Assembly (NCBI GenBank): GCA_008694505.1
Contig: VZDJ01000047.1
Coordinates: 3,995,717-4,059,716 of the forward strand
Length of the DNA stretch: 64,000 nt
Source: Cyanoderma ruficeps
Taxonomy: Eukaryota; Chordata; Aves; Passeriformes; Timaliidae
Reading direction: 5' to 3'
Position numbers and translations under genes: made by a program. This document shows, one piece after another, positions 33,873 to 47,499 of this stretch. The notes beneath the pieces were generated by a model. The model ran no database searches and was not told the origin of the DNA. It was given only the letters and a program-made list of their open reading frames with translations. Position 1 is the first letter of the stretch, and each line of letters opens with the position of its first letter.

Positions 33873-36800
33873 TATTGATGCTGAGGCAGCAGCAATTTGG
33901 TGTTCCCTTCTAGAAAAGTCCTGTTAGAGAGTTACAAATAATAGCACTCAGACTTACAAACCTACAGGCTCGAGAACAATGTTTTGAGTCTTGTTAGTGC
34001 TGATAGAGCAAGAAATAAAAAGGAGAAAATTGCAAGCCATCTGCTCCTTTATCAAATTTCTCTGCATATTCTGCACAGATATCTGTGCTCAAGCTTTTTT
34101 ATTCCAGTCGGGCAAATCACTGATACCCCATTTATATTAATTTCTGTAAATAGCAGGCACAGATGCCTGAGGCAGAAAGTAAAACATGAATCCGTAATTA
34201 TTTTAGGTCTCAAGTAGTCATAACTGAGAAGTGCTCTGTCCGGCAGAACAGATAGGATAGGACAGAAATATTCAGAAATATTCTAAATGTTTGCTGTCTC
34301 CTTTTTATTCCTCTCCCTCCAGCTGTGATATTTGATATCCAGCTGCTCTGCACGGAGCTTCTTCCTTTGTCAGTGATCTGCGGCTTATGTCTACAATTTC
34401 AAAGGAAAAGTGTGGAAAAAATGTGTGATTGTTATTCAAAACAGCAGAGTTAGAAATAAATATTATACTTTTCACAGCTCTTCAGGAAGGTTTTGTACAC
34501 AGAGCCCCCCAAAATATCCGTGTGTAAGTAATCCCAGTTTGACTTTTTCAAAATTTTAGTGTAAAATGGGAGATGAGGTTAATCACCCCATAGGCAAAGC
34601 TCTGCTGTGGTAGTTCAGCAGCACCAATTTCAAGCATAAAAAACCAGTATTTTAGGTACTTCAAGAACATATAGTGAAATGGGAAAAGGCCAAAATATGT
34701 AGGTTTTATTCTCATATTTTTATTAAATAGAAGCCTGGCTTGTTTTCAGCTGTGTGTAGAACAGTTCTTGGCTTCGGTGGATCTTTCTTGCCAAGCACTG
34801 CTGTGTTTCTGTAGGATACCCATCAAAGACAAGCACTGAAAACCTAAAAATAATAGATAAAGGTAGGGAGGAAGAGGGGGAAACCTATCTTGGATGTGCA
34901 TTTTGTGTCCATGTCTACATATGAAAGCCAATCTCATATTTCCTGTCAGTTATGGTGCTTATTTTGAAGCCATCTCCTATTTTCTGTTGAAAGAGGCCCT
35001 TCCAAAATAGGAAAGGATGATACAAATGATGCAAAAAGAGGAGGGCATAGGAAAGTCTCCAGAATCAAAGTGGCAAAGTAACACGGGTGAAATAAAACAG
35101 CCAGGGCTGAGATTTATACACAAACAGCTGTTCCTCTCATCTTTTGAAGACTCTCACTGATTTTGAGCCCTTATTATTAAATATCTCTCTAAATATCCCC
35201 TAAAATTAAATATGTCTCTGTTTGACTTGCCTCCCTTTGCCTAGTGCCATCTCAGCATTAGTTTCAGTCATTGGACAACTTTTCATTTTTATATGTAATT
35301 AAGCTGAGAGTTATGACCTTTTCATTTAGACTTCATATTTAATTTGATGCCTTTTTGTGAGCTGACAGAAAGCATTATAATAATTTCTTAACATCTTGAT
35401 CACACTTGGGGACCTTCTTTCCTAGCAAAACAACTCCAAAACTCCCTGAGGCATAAAGGAAAAGAATATTTCTTCAAAACATTTAACACAGCTCTGAGAT
35501 GTTTACTCTTTTCTCGACTGAAAAACACTTCCATTTGTATTCTAAAAATAACTTTCAGGGCCCAAAACTTCATCACAGTATTTTTTAAGTTGGCAATCCA
35601 TCATTCCTTGTGCTTTATCTGACTTGAATTCTTTCACCTGCACGTTCTTTGACATGGTCAGTGTGTGAGCACCTTTAGCTAGGAGAATTCATGCTGACAT
35701 TTATGTTTTCAATTCTAATGTTTTTAGCAGATGTCTTTAAAGAGTTTCAAACAAGACCTTGAACTCAAATGAAATGAAATAGTTTCTTCAACGTATATTT
35801 GCCTTCCTTTTTAAAGTCTTCTGCTCTAAAAAGTGTGGTCTAAACATTTTATTATCATAGAAGTTTGGCCTGCTGAACTGCTTTGAACTGAGACACAGTT
35901 CAATTTTTTGCAAAATGGAAACTGTGAAGTTCTGCCATGGCCATTCAAATGCATGCTCAGAGTGTCAGTGCTGGTGAGAAACTGCATGTAAATTGTTTTA
36001 CTCCTTTCCCTGCACACTGCAGACACAGTTCAGCCGTCACCACAAACTTTTACATCATCTAATAATAAAAAGGGATCTCTTCAACCTGCAATTTAGGTTG
36101 TAAGGAGTTTTATCACACAGTATCACGTGGTATGAAGCTCTTGATATAAACTTTAGATGATTTTCTTCTTCAAAACAAATGTTGGTGTGTCCCAGAGACC
36201 TCTCCCATCTGGGGCCGCAAGGCATTTTTGACAGCTGCTTTTCTTTTAACAAATAAATATTGCTTTTCCTATCAGGTCTTAGGTAAAAGAATTCTTGGGT
36301 GTGGCAAAGGCTTTTCACAGAAGCTGATCTTGACAGATTGTGGTGAGTCCATTTGAGCTGCTTTTTCAGTTGGACTTCTCTCCATGACCTTTCTCTTAAA
36401 TATAGAGGCTTCAGAAGCCTTTATGAATGCCCCACACAACTTCCAAAAGGTTTTGAATTATTGTTCTCAGGGTGGGCAGCAGCCTAGAAAAGCCACCTAG
36501 GATGTGACAATGTGCCATCCCCGTGCCATCCTCCCCATTCAGACATTATTTCTTCAGCCTGTGGAATGTCTCCTCCACCCCCTGACTTTTCACAGGAATC
36601 TTCACCCAGTTCTGCTCTTCTCCTGAGTGAGACTGGGATGGAAAATTCACTACTATGGTGCTTCATAGACTTGAGTGATAAAGAGATTAAATTGGTAAAC
36701 AAATTCCTAACAGAACACAGAGCTGTACAAAACCTTAATTTCAATAGGTTTGGAATCAGGCTCTTGCAGATGGGTGAGTGTGCATCGTTCCCCAGGCAGT

Positions 36801-39800
36801 TATCCCTAAAAACGCCCAGTTTTACAGAACAAAGACCTCATTCTTTCAAAAAGGGCACTTCACCTGCATTTTACCAACATTTGAGAGAAATGCAGATTGG
36901 GAGACCGAAAACCAGACAACTCAACATCTATTAATAATGCTACAGGACTATTTATATCTAACCTGAATGCTGCACCTCTGTAGCAATTCATTTTAATTTG
37001 GATTCAACTTACTGTGCTTGGCAGGTTTCTGTGAATTTGCAACTCACACCCCTAAATATGGACACAAATAGTTATGTTGGAGCAGTAAATGATACTGGCC
37101 ATAGGAGATGAACATTATTCTTTAATCCAGGCAAGAATTAGTGTGAGTTGGAGCCCTGGAAAAGACTTCACAGGAGTTGGATTTTATGGTCACCTTTCCC
37201 AGAAGAAGATATTGTTATTAAATTTCGCTGATCAGAGCTACAGATCAGGTTGTGATCATTTCTGTGTTGATGGCCCAACAGAGCTCAGGAGTTAAACACT
37301 CCATTAAGTCACAGGGCAAGATGCTCACATGGTGAAATAATGTGAGTGCATTAGTTTGCATCCATTTAGGGAAATTAGGTGTCTGAGTCCCTGGCATCTA
37401 ACTTCAGATCAGGGACTTAAAATATGCTATTCCAACACCCACAGATTCCAAGCTAATTTCCGGCACTCCGGCAAACCTAGCTGCCTTTAAAATTAATTCT
37501 GAACCAAAAATCATAAAAAGAAATTTCATCATTTTGAGGTTTTTTTTCAGCTACAATCTGACTCACAATTTCTTTTTTCTAAAGTGGAATTTCCTACCTG
37601 ACACTCCCATCCTGCTGGACTCTGGATTTGCTTTGAGAAGGCTCCAGTTAAGTCATGACTTTCAACTCTTCTTTCCATTTGACTGGATTCTGTAAAGGAT
37701 ATTTCAGTAGTGAAATGGAGATTTATTTTTTTTTTCCCCAGAGCATAGAAACTATATCTTGGGACTTTTGATATTAAGAATCTGTGCTGTCTAAAGCCTG
37801 TCTCTGACATGAAAGAAAAAGTCAAACATCCACTTGGGATTCTTGTGAACTCGTGAAGGGGTAAAAACTCCAAGAACATTGTGAAATTCTGTACACCATG
37901 GAAACAATAAGAATTTTGTTTTCCATTTGGTTTAACAGACCTTTCCATGTGTCTCTCAGGATACTGTAGCCAAAACTACCATTAAAAATATTTGCAAGAG
38001 TAGCCACTGAGGGCTGGAAAATGTCATTTTTACCCACTTGTACAAAGTATACTCTGCAATATGCTGCAACTCAGCATTATCAAACACAACAGGATCCTGA
38101 GGCATTGCTGGAAACATTGATGTTGTTGACTCTGGCCCTCCAAAATCACTTGGATAACTACCCTAAACCTTAAAGATCCCGTGTTTTCATCTTTCCAGGA
38201 ACTAAGACAACCCTGCAGTTAAATTCAGCAGTTTTGTTTGCTGTAATCTCTAACCATACAATAACATGATATAGGGAAGTATAACTTTTTTCAGTACAGA
38301 AAAATATCTGGCTGATTTTCTTTTGAATTACCTCTTTCCCCACACCCAAACCACCTTCTAAAATGTACTCCTGAAAATAACTATGAGCACCTGTAAATGC
38401 TGATGCTTTATTTACACACATAGTCTATTTCCTTACTTTTAGTTGGAAAGGACAATATGAAGATTCTATCTTGTCTGATCACTCAAAGAGCAAAACTACT
38501 GCAGTTTACCATGAAAATAAATGTTTGGGCTGGAGTGACAGCAACTACCATGGTCTGCAGCAAGCTGCCATGATGAGAAGTTGCATTGACAGGACAATAA
38601 TCAAGCAGTGAAAACATCTGATAATCAAACCTCTCTGGAAAATGCCACAAAGACTTATAGGCATCATGTTTCTTTCCTCAAAACAAGGAAAATTAAAATA
38701 AAATGAAATAAAAGGCATTGAGTTTTCACACATTTATTTCAGACAATAAATATTTCTAACGCGGTGTTTTTCAAAAAGTTTCCACCTGCTCTTGGAAGCA
38801 CAGTGGAAAAATTGATATTCAAATGTTTGCTTCCTGTGGGTAAATGAAGCCGGTAATTGAAATGTAAACCTTTTGTCATGTAAGACTTTCCAGGTTTTTA
38901 GGCAAGAGGCTGTTCCATTATTCCAGCATAATAACCCTGAGGAGAAAACCACAACAGCGTGTGTGAAAATTGGCAACTTCCTTAACGCTCTAAAATGTAC
39001 CAGGTACTCGAAACTGTCACTACCTCTCTCAGGGCGAATTTTTCCTTATAAAAATAAGTCTCTGTTAATGTTAGTAGAGTTTAAAACGCAATAGCACGTG
39101 GAGGGAATGTTTAGGATTTTAGACCTGTGGTACTGCTGCCTTTGTAAGTGAATAATGACATTCCCACATACGAAGGCTTAAGGGGAAGAGGACTCTTTAC
39201 AGTGTTTTGTTTTGTTTGGGGTTTTTTTTTTCCCTGTAATTTCTTTGGGTGTTTGGGCCATTCTGATGATTATTTCTCCATTTTTTTCCAGCAACTTTGT
39301 ATTAGGCAATTGGATATGTAAACTGCTGTTGAATCAAACCCCTAAATAGATGATTTTGATGGTGCCAGGTGGTGTGAGCTCATGGATTCAGTGGAACTGC
39401 AGCATCCAGGACAGCAGCACTGAGTCCTGCAGGGAAGGTTCATCCTGTGCCACCAGTCGCCAACAGCCTGATGGGTGTTGAGCTACCAGGACGTGTCACT
39501 GTGACTTTGGTGTATTTATTCTTCATCTGATTTGTCTGTGATTCATGAGTGGGCATGGTCATCATTAGCAGAAGGGACTTTACTCATGTAATCCTAAAAT
39601 AAAAATAAAATATTTTTGTAATATTCAGCTAAAAATAATATCGTTAACGTTTTGGGCAAAGAAAAATCATACACACTCTTATTAGAATATCTCAATGATA
39701 AAAATTATCTTTTATAATAAGGAATACTGTTTAAAAGCAGTTGAAACAGATTAGAGATGTTTAGCAAAAATATCTTTCTCTATTTTCCCTATCACATGTG

Positions 39801-41367
39801 TAAGAAATTGGTTTAATAACAGGTAAGACTCAGAAAAGAAGGTTTGCAGGGATCCCTTTATAGAGCACCTGACAGTAGCCCATTTCTTTGATTATTATTG
39901 ACAAGGTAGGTTTTAAATATTACTATATAATAAATATTCATGTCACATACTCTCTCTTATATCCTTAGGTCTCTTTTTACATCCCAAAGGATCGCTGCAA
40001 ATATATTCTCCCTTATTCCCTCTTTCCTTTTCCCAATTTCATTCAACACCTGACATTTATTCTATCCTTATCCTTAAGAATTTTTCTTTCATTACTAAAT
40101 TACACTATGCTCATATTCATATCCCTCACACATATTCTAATATAAAACAACAAATAAAATAATACAATAATTCTAATAATGATAAATTCTGCTAAAAGAA
40201 GTGCCCAGGTCTCGTGGTCTGTGTATCATCTTGTCCATCCCCCGTGAAGCACTGCAGAGATTCTGTGTTCAGGCCTTGTAAAACAAATCATTTCACGATT
40301 AATCAAAAGGAAAATGGATGCCAGGAAGAAAAAGGTATCTGGACATAAAATGGGGAGTGTAAACATTGCCAGTTTGAGGCAAACTTCTGGGCAGGATTTT
40401 AGTGCCTTGTCCGTGGGGATGAACAGACTGCATTTCTTCTTGGAGCAGATTGTGAATTCCATGCCAGGCATGCAGCCCCCAGGGCGTAGGATGCTCATAC
40501 CTACAGGAGGGGAAAATGGGAATAAAACTCCAACTGCAGCCAGAGGAGTGGGGCTCTTGTGACAATTCCTGGACTTTGCTGCAGCTTTTCAAAGACTGTG
40601 TTCAGTTTTGGGGTGGGGGGTGACTTTGATTTGGGGGATTTTCTTTTTTTGTATTGAAGATTTGAGGCTGAAGAATTACTGACAAGCAGAGATTGGGCTC
40701 GGGGCCAGGCTGGCCAGGATCATCAGGCTTCTGGATACTGCTCTGCGTTTCCAACTGTAGAACTGGTCTGGGAATTGTGCATGGCAAATTCTGCCAAAAA
40801 TTTTTCTGAATCTTTTATCATTTTTGTAAGCCGTGCACAGAAAATGAAGAGCATAATGCTCACCCACTTAAAAAAATAATATGTTCTTTGATGAAATTTC
40901 TCCTGGAAGAAAATAAAATATATATTTTTTTTCTTAGCTATATTAAAAAAAAACTGAATGTGTGCTGATACAGATGCCTGTAAATTGTGAAAATACTGTG
41001 ATCCATGTAATTCACATCTAAGTACAATAAAACAGATCTTTCAATTCTGTATCTAGACATAAGCACAACTTACTCCTTTCCACTTCTGTCATGCACAGGC
41101 TCTTCATGACCCTCCTCAGTCACAACTCTACAATATCCGTTTTAGAGAGAAACTTGCTTTTATACCAGGCAAATTATGCTTACAAAAAACAAGCCATATA
41201 TAAATCATTCCATTAATAAGGAAATATTAGCTAAAACCAGCCAGTTTACATTAGCTTATTTTCCCCAAGATCAAGTTTCAAAAATGAGGGAAGGCTTCAG
41301 TCCCCAGCTGATGTGAAGGAAAGAACTTTGCATGATGGTGTATTAAGATGTATGCAGGCATCATAGT
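33873..41367. other. Unique noncoding DNA, about 7.5 kb
   Basis: A long stretch without recognisable mobile elements. T-runs occur at 37724-37736 and 39220-39232. Frames of up to 140 codons (36512-36934 plus, 37547-37948 minus) overlap others on the opposite strand and have no recognised domain. No splice-bounded exon convinced me. Confidence 0.5.
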
Positions 41368-41420
41368 ATTGTTGTTATTATTGTTATTATCATTATTATT
41401 AATAATAATAATAATTTATT
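41368..41420 (+). repeat. (ATT)n/(AAT)n compound microsatellite
   Basis: ATT/GTT triplets change into AAT triplets at about 41400, so the two halves are self-complementary and can form an AT hairpin. Confidence 0.9.
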
Positions 41421-42972
41421 TAATGTGCAGTCACTATTTCCTCCTGCTGCTGCACGACCACTGACTCTGGAGCTGTGCCAAAGCAGCAAGGCTGTCCTTG
41501 GTACATAAATCCCTGTCTTCAAAATACAGAGAGAAATTTCTCTGAGACAGTGAAATGCTTTAGAAAACCAAACTCTGCTCCCTGTAGTTGCAGCTCAACC
41601 TTTCCATGGTTGTTCTGTCAGTTCTGTCAACCCCTTGACCTTAATAACTGCTCCCGTGCACCTCCAAGTATGAGGAGCCCATGCTGACACTTTATTTGTT
41701 TTCCAATATTAAAAATCTCCCCGAAGTCTGTAAAGGAACAAAAAAATTGTTTACAGAGGGATTCTGAAGAGTTTAGTCTTTGCGAAAAAAGCATCCAAAG
41801 AACCTTACAACATATTATTTGCTCAACTGGTAAATTTTGGGTTTGCCCAGGATAATGCAGTGGTAGATGGAGTAAAACTGCCAGTAGTAGAATGTATGGG
41901 AATAGGGTGTGCAAAAACAAGATTCAAACTTTATACAAGGCATTTATATGTGAATTAAATGATTTTATTTCCTTTTTTAATTATAAATTGAAATAATTTT
42001 ATAAAAGAAAATATTTTAATAAAATAAAATAATTATAGCATTCTAGATTGTTTGTCCCAAGAGCAAGAACTGAGTGAGATTTGACCTGTCATTTTGCATG
42101 CCTTGGACATTTGTGGTCTGTATTTACCTTTTTGCATGAGCAATCAAGGTTGCAACCTAGCTGTCATACAGTGATTGTGATAATCTCCAACATCTGTGTT
42201 TGTCTCGTAAAATTTTGGTGTAAAATATGTCAAAGCGTATTTATATGAGCCCTAATCAGGATTTATAATTTATGCTACTTTTCTGTGAGGTGTATTTATT
42301 TCAAAGTCTTTAAATAATATTCGTGCCATTAGGAATTATAAAGGTAATGGACATCAGTATTATTTAAACCGTTGTGTTTTCCTCTGCTGTGTCTCAGTGG
42401 GAATGTTGAGTGCCACACAAGAGCTATAATTGAGAAATCCCTTGCTCTCTGTGACTCTGATTGCTATTATGATTGGAATAATTTGCATTTTTATGAAGAT
42501 ACTATTCTGTCTTCAGGCATCCATGACTGTGCTTGATGTTTTGAAGATCATTTGAAAAGGCACATAGAAATTATTTGCTTTTAGTAAAATGGCTTTTTAC
42601 TTGCAAGCAAAAACAAATTATTTGGTTCAAAGGAAATAAGAAAAGGCTGCTAAGTATCTGAAGAAGGAACTGTTGGTAAACAATATCTCCAGAAAATGAT
42701 TCCTCCTCAAATGCCTGCAAAGACACTTTACTAAAACCTCCTCTTGCAGACACACTAGACCCTTGCAGCCTCACCAAGCAATAAAATGATTGCCAGGGTG
42801 AGAACCTTCCATGGCAGTGGGTCATTTCATCTCTCCGTTCTCCCTCTAAGTGCCCCATGAAGAACTTGAGGATTTTTTTTCACTTTGGAAGTTTGAGGCT
42901 CTGACCAAGTGGTCTCCACCTGGTTCAAATGCAGGTTTATTCTCTGGCTTAATAGAAGCAGTGAATTAGTGG
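41421..42972. other. Unique noncoding DNA
   Basis: Very AT-rich around 41930-42045. No gene or dispersed repeat recognised. Confidence 0.5.
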
Positions 42973-43409
42973 TGATGCCTTCAGTTTTATCTTTGATGTA
43001 TTTCAGATCCCCAGGGGGGCAGTTCTGAGCTCACAGTCAGTGTCATTCAGCTCTGCACACAGCAGGGACACAAAACAAATCCTTTTCCTCCTGCTGGACA
43101 CCAAGGACAACTTTCAGGCCCAGAGCACAAACAAGGGTGGCTGAAGGGAGGAAGAAGAGGGATGGGACCTCACAACCTGGAGCTGGAATTGGACAATGAA
43201 ACCCCAATATGCAAATGGCCAAAACTTATAAAAACATAAGATCTCATGACCAGTCAGCCATTGTGTGACTATTTGTAGTGGACCCTGTCTGCAGCCCTGG
43301 CCAGGCTCTTGTCCTGCCCAAGGTGGATCCTGGAGGCCTTTTAATAAATATCTACATTATTCTCCAGCTCTGTCCAGTCTCTGTTCCAGGTCAGCCTTCC
43401 AAGGCATCA
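42973..43409 (+). mobile_element. Solo LTR, family 1, copy D
   Basis: A 437-bp LTR from TGATGCC to GGCATCA. Octamer ATGCAAAT at 43209-43216, intact TATA box TATAAAAA at 43228-43235 and AATAAA at 43343-43348 give a spacing of about 115 nt from TATA to poly(A) signal. The left arm of the conserved hairpin is eroded, while the right arm remains at 43317-43330. More diverged than A and C. Flanks GTGG and GTAC are not a clear duplication. Confidence 0.85.
43209..43348 (+). promoter_or_regulatory. Octamer, TATA box and poly(A) signal of LTR copy D
   Basis: ATGCAAAT (the POU/Oct-factor recognition octamer) lies 12 nt upstream of TATAAAAA, and AATAAA follows about 115 nt downstream. If transcription starts about 25-30 nt after the TATA box, R would run from about 43260 to about 43360 and include the hairpin region. 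The sequence shows motifs only; activity is inference. Confidence 0.55.
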
Positions 43410-44201
43410 GTACCACCCTGTAACTGCCATTCTCCATTGTCAGGAAAATCCCTTTTCAAGAAGGCAGACAGAAAGGATACAGCTGAGGTTTGGTACCTCT
43501 TTCACCCCACTAAATTCCCGGTGACTAATATTTTATTCTGCACTTAGACTTTGTTGAAAAGAGGGTGATTAAGCCTGAGAAGAGTTTTATCCTTGTCTGT
43601 GACCAAGGACTAAAATGTGGCTCTCCATTGCCTTGCAATCATGTGTACACATACAGAGGAAATGCACATGCCCATGGAAATCACACAACTCTGACTAGTG
43701 CTGAACGTTATTTACGGAATTTTTCAATGTCATAACAGAGGATATTGAACACTTTGGAACCTGCAGAGTAACAGAGTTAAAACAGCCAATGTAGGCCAGC
43801 TGGCATTTTAAAGTGTCGTCTTTAAATCTAATATTAGAGACCTAAAAATCCCCAGGTATTTCATGTGATCTGCAAGTTTTATGTACAAGCCTAACGATTT
43901 CTCTTGGGCCTTTCTCTTTCTTATCACAGAGGAAAAAAAAATTAGGACCTCACCCATGTAGAAGGAACTCCTCTTCTAATACCACCTCAGAACTTTCTTA
44001 ATGAAATATGTATCCTAAGGAATGTCTTATATTGCTTTGGCCAAGTTAACTCAAGGGTGTGGGTTACAGAGAAATAGTTAATTTAACTGCAGTGTCCATT
44101 CTAAGCCTTGGCTTCATCAGACTTACAAAAAAACCTGCATAGCTGTGGATTGGCAATATTCACCACCTTTACCCCACTCACAGAGGCTCCCCAAATCATA
44201 A
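43410..44201. other. Unique noncoding DNA
   Basis: No gene or repeat recognised. Confidence 0.5.
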
Positions 44202-44573
44202 TTAATCAAAATTCATGTATGAATTGAAGGCACAAAGCACTCTTAGTGTTAAAGGCTCTAAGAAAACTAATTTCTGAGCAAGTATAACAAAGCGCTTTGG
44301 TTCATCTACAGTGAAGTCTTCAGGCACATAAAAGATTAAATGACACTTTTTTCCCCCCACTAATTTTATTACAACATTGTTCTTCATGCCCTGTATAATT
44401 AAAATTCTGTCATCATCTCCATTATGAACCTCCATTTTTGCCGGTTTATAACCTTGTCCATAATTTACTCTGAAAGGGAGCCTGTGGTGTGGGGTTTTGT
44501 CACAATCAGGGGTTCTTCTTGCACCGACTAAAAATAAAGGCTGAGATTTCCAGAAGTGATTAATCAATTGCAC
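44202..44573 (-). other. Open frame of 123 codons, weak exon or pseudogene candidate
   Basis: This is the only frame in the window whose composition reads like a folded protein rather than stop-poor noise. It has balanced charged and hydrophobic residues, with segments such as RVNYGQGYKPAKMEVHNGDD and KKCHLIFYVPEDFTVDEPKR. On the minus strand a pyrimidine-rich CTTTATTTTTAG, a good splice-acceptor match, lies just inside the frame at about 44530, giving an exon start two bases before the GGT codon of residue 18. No strong donor is visible; AGA|GTAAAT is the best and would make a 60-nt exon. The frame ends at TAA. I do not recognise the family. Its length is within what chance gives in 64 kb. 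Confidence 0.2.
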
Positions 44574-47499
44574 CCTTCTGGTTTAAACTGGTAGAAGGGA
44601 TATGAATCTCCAAGGGTGAGCCGAAGAATCTGTCTTTTCTGCAAAACAAGCCTCACTGGGCACCCATTTAAAATTGTTGTTCTTGTCTAAGGAACAAAGT
44701 TTGTTCCTTTTTTTGGAACTCGGGAGTCAGCAGAACTACAGTGTTTGGTGTCAGATGCTCACTGCAATATTCTGATAGAAATGACCCTCCTCTTTCCAAG
44801 CAGAATTTGCCATCATTGGCTTCTTGTCTTCTTGTATTTAAAAGCAAGCACAAAGTCTGAGGGAAAATATATCACAGGCGTAGAAGTTAATTTAAATGTG
44901 AAATACTAGTATTTCATATTTCTTCTGCATATATAGGTATACTGATTAAAGATTTCCTAAATGAATACTGACACAAACAGATAGAAATGTTACAAAGATG
45001 CAGTCTGGCTATTTTATGATTGTTTCTTGCACAACTACTGATTTTGTAATGGGGTATTGCAAAGCCTTATAATGATTTGATAGAACTACATTTGGCCCTT
45101 GTAGGCCTGTTTTTTACAATTTCCTTAGGCAATGAAGTATGAAACTATTATGCAAAGCACACAATCCACTGTCTCTTATGATCATGACAAAAGCTGTAAA
45201 ATGTCCATTCTTTTGTAGAGCATGACATTTTAAAATGCTTCTGGTTTTTCCCTACTCTGTTTACCCTCCCATATCTCAATAACTCTGAATGGTGCCATTA
45301 TTTTAAATCACAGCTCCAAGTCATCCCTTTTCTAATGGGAATTGAGCCGGATCTGAGATAACAGTATTCCTATTCTTCAGAGAGATTGACAGGATCAGTT
45401 CACCTTTACACCTTTTTTAAACCCAGCCCAGTTGCTTTACTATCCCTCAGCCTCAAATCAGAAGTTTTCCTGAAATCTGGGCCACAAATGATCACTGTGG
45501 CCATAACCATTTTCTGTGAAGCTGACAGAGAGGAAACAGTGAGAATTGTGAGGAAAAGGACAAATAAGACGAAGGGGACCTGTCCTGCTCTCTAGTCCCA
45601 TCTGCCTCTGAGTAGAGGAAATTCCAACCCATTTGGATATGGATTCATACCGCTGTTCGTGGCATAATGTGCTTTGCTGCATGCCATGGAGAGCTGCAAG
45701 AGGGGCAGAGACACCAGCCAAAGGAGCACCAGTTAAGGAGAGTCATATTTAGAATAGAACTTTATGCTGTTAATGCAACTGAGCACTTGAGGATGTGTCT
45801 GGGTCACCCAGTTTTGAGAAGTAGGTATGCATGTGTTCAACGTTTGGCACAGGTTTTTCTGAATATGTGGGGCTTTTTTACAACATTTTCGAGCATTTAT
45901 GGCTTAAGAATTGCTTTGAAGCCTTTTTTTTTTTTTTTGAGTTGGCACTGGAATGAAAAAGCAGTGACAAAGAAATTGTGAATTAAAATAAAATCCCTGC
46001 CTTGTTGGGAGTCCTTGAGTTCTCAGTTCTGTGCTGATGTGGGATGTGCACGGTCTATCCTGTCTTGCAGCTGCACTGTGCCAGCAGGGGAAAGGCTCAC
46101 AGGGGTGTCACACAAACAGGGGGGCAGTAGGACACTGTTCTGTGTGCCTGGCAAAAGAGGGGCGACTGCTTTGGAGAGCAGCACCTACAAAGGGTTTGAG
46201 GTTGGGTACATTTGGTCACCTGCCTCTGGCTGCCACTCCAAAAGGATCCTCAACATTCCAGGCACTGATGTAAATCAGTGGCTGTTGCAGACAAGAAAGT
46301 CTCGGGCACATTTTTAGCAGAAACATAAAAACGCTGACATCTTTTTTTTCCCTTTCTTGACTGCTCCATATATTATGCTGCTAATAGATGCCTCTCTTGG
46401 ATTTCAGACAGTAAAAATAATTACCACAATTTCTCTTTTTTTGCCTCTCCCCCTTCCCTTCTGATGGCTGCTGAGTCTCTTTGAATGAAGGCTTGGCTGT
46501 GTAACCAGACCTGCATAAATCACACCGGCCCCTGTGTCTGTGCATGGAGGAGCAGCACATGCAGGTCTCCTACACACAAGAGAGGATTAAGAACAGATTA
46601 AGCACATTGATTGTGCCATTCCCCCAGTGTGTGCTTCATCTAACTATTCCTCTCTACACTTGGCACGATTGTGATTAAAGCCTGTGGAACAGATGAACAT
46701 ATTGTAAGCAGATAGAAAGAAAGAAGCTATTAAAATTGGTTTGAATTACTTGTCTTGCTTACCAACAAACCCCTCTCCAAACCACATCTTTTATCTTGAA
46801 TTCTAGAAGCAATCAGAAGTATTTCTAAATATCATGTCTTGCCAAACAAGGAACTTGAAGGAAAGTGCCCTGTATGAATCTCAAAGAAGACAAAATGAGA
46901 AAGGGAAATTATTCCTTCTGGGACTAAAAAAAACAAATTTGGTGATCAAAGGTAGGTCTTCCAGTGTTTTTATTCTGTAAGATTTTCAGTCTGTGGGAGT
47001 AGAGGGAGCTCAATATCTCACAGGATGTTCCAAATTGGTCAGGATTACCCCTCTGGGTCTAGAAGAGTGAGTGTAGTTCCTATTATTGTAGGAAGATGGT
47101 CTAGAATTACAAAATCTGAATTTTCTTTGTTGCCATTCCTACATCGAACAGACAATACTAATATTTTCCTTCCATGTACATCACCAGCTTGAAAATTTGT
47201 CCTTGGGTAGTGAGCTGGCCTAAATTCCGGATCCTAACAATACTGTGGATAATGGTAAAATTAAATTTTCATTTTACTGCGTCTCCTCCAATATAACCCT
47301 TACATGATCAGCAGCACGCCTCTGTGGCAGGAAGGTTAACTGCATTCTGGCTCCATTTATAAAAATTCACCGAGGTGAGAGAAGCAAGGGCTTATTCTCC
47401 TCTGCTTAGCACTTGGAGACTGCATCTGATATGGGTTGGGTCCTCCCAGCCCAAGGAATTGGTGACTAAATGGGAAGAGTCCAGCAAGGGCCACTGCAC
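44574..47499. other. Unique noncoding DNA
   Basis: T16 tract at about 45925-45940. Around 46540-46720 the sequence is balanced in composition, non-repetitive and rich in ATTA/TAAT-like cores and short palindromes, the look of a conserved developmental enhancer, but this cannot be shown from one sequence. No exon recognised. Confidence 0.45.

Noticed and set aside
36512..36934. 140-codon plus-strand frame
   Set aside because: An opposite-strand frame overlaps it, composition is Ser/Pro/Phe-rich without a recognised domain, and no splice or promoter signals fit.
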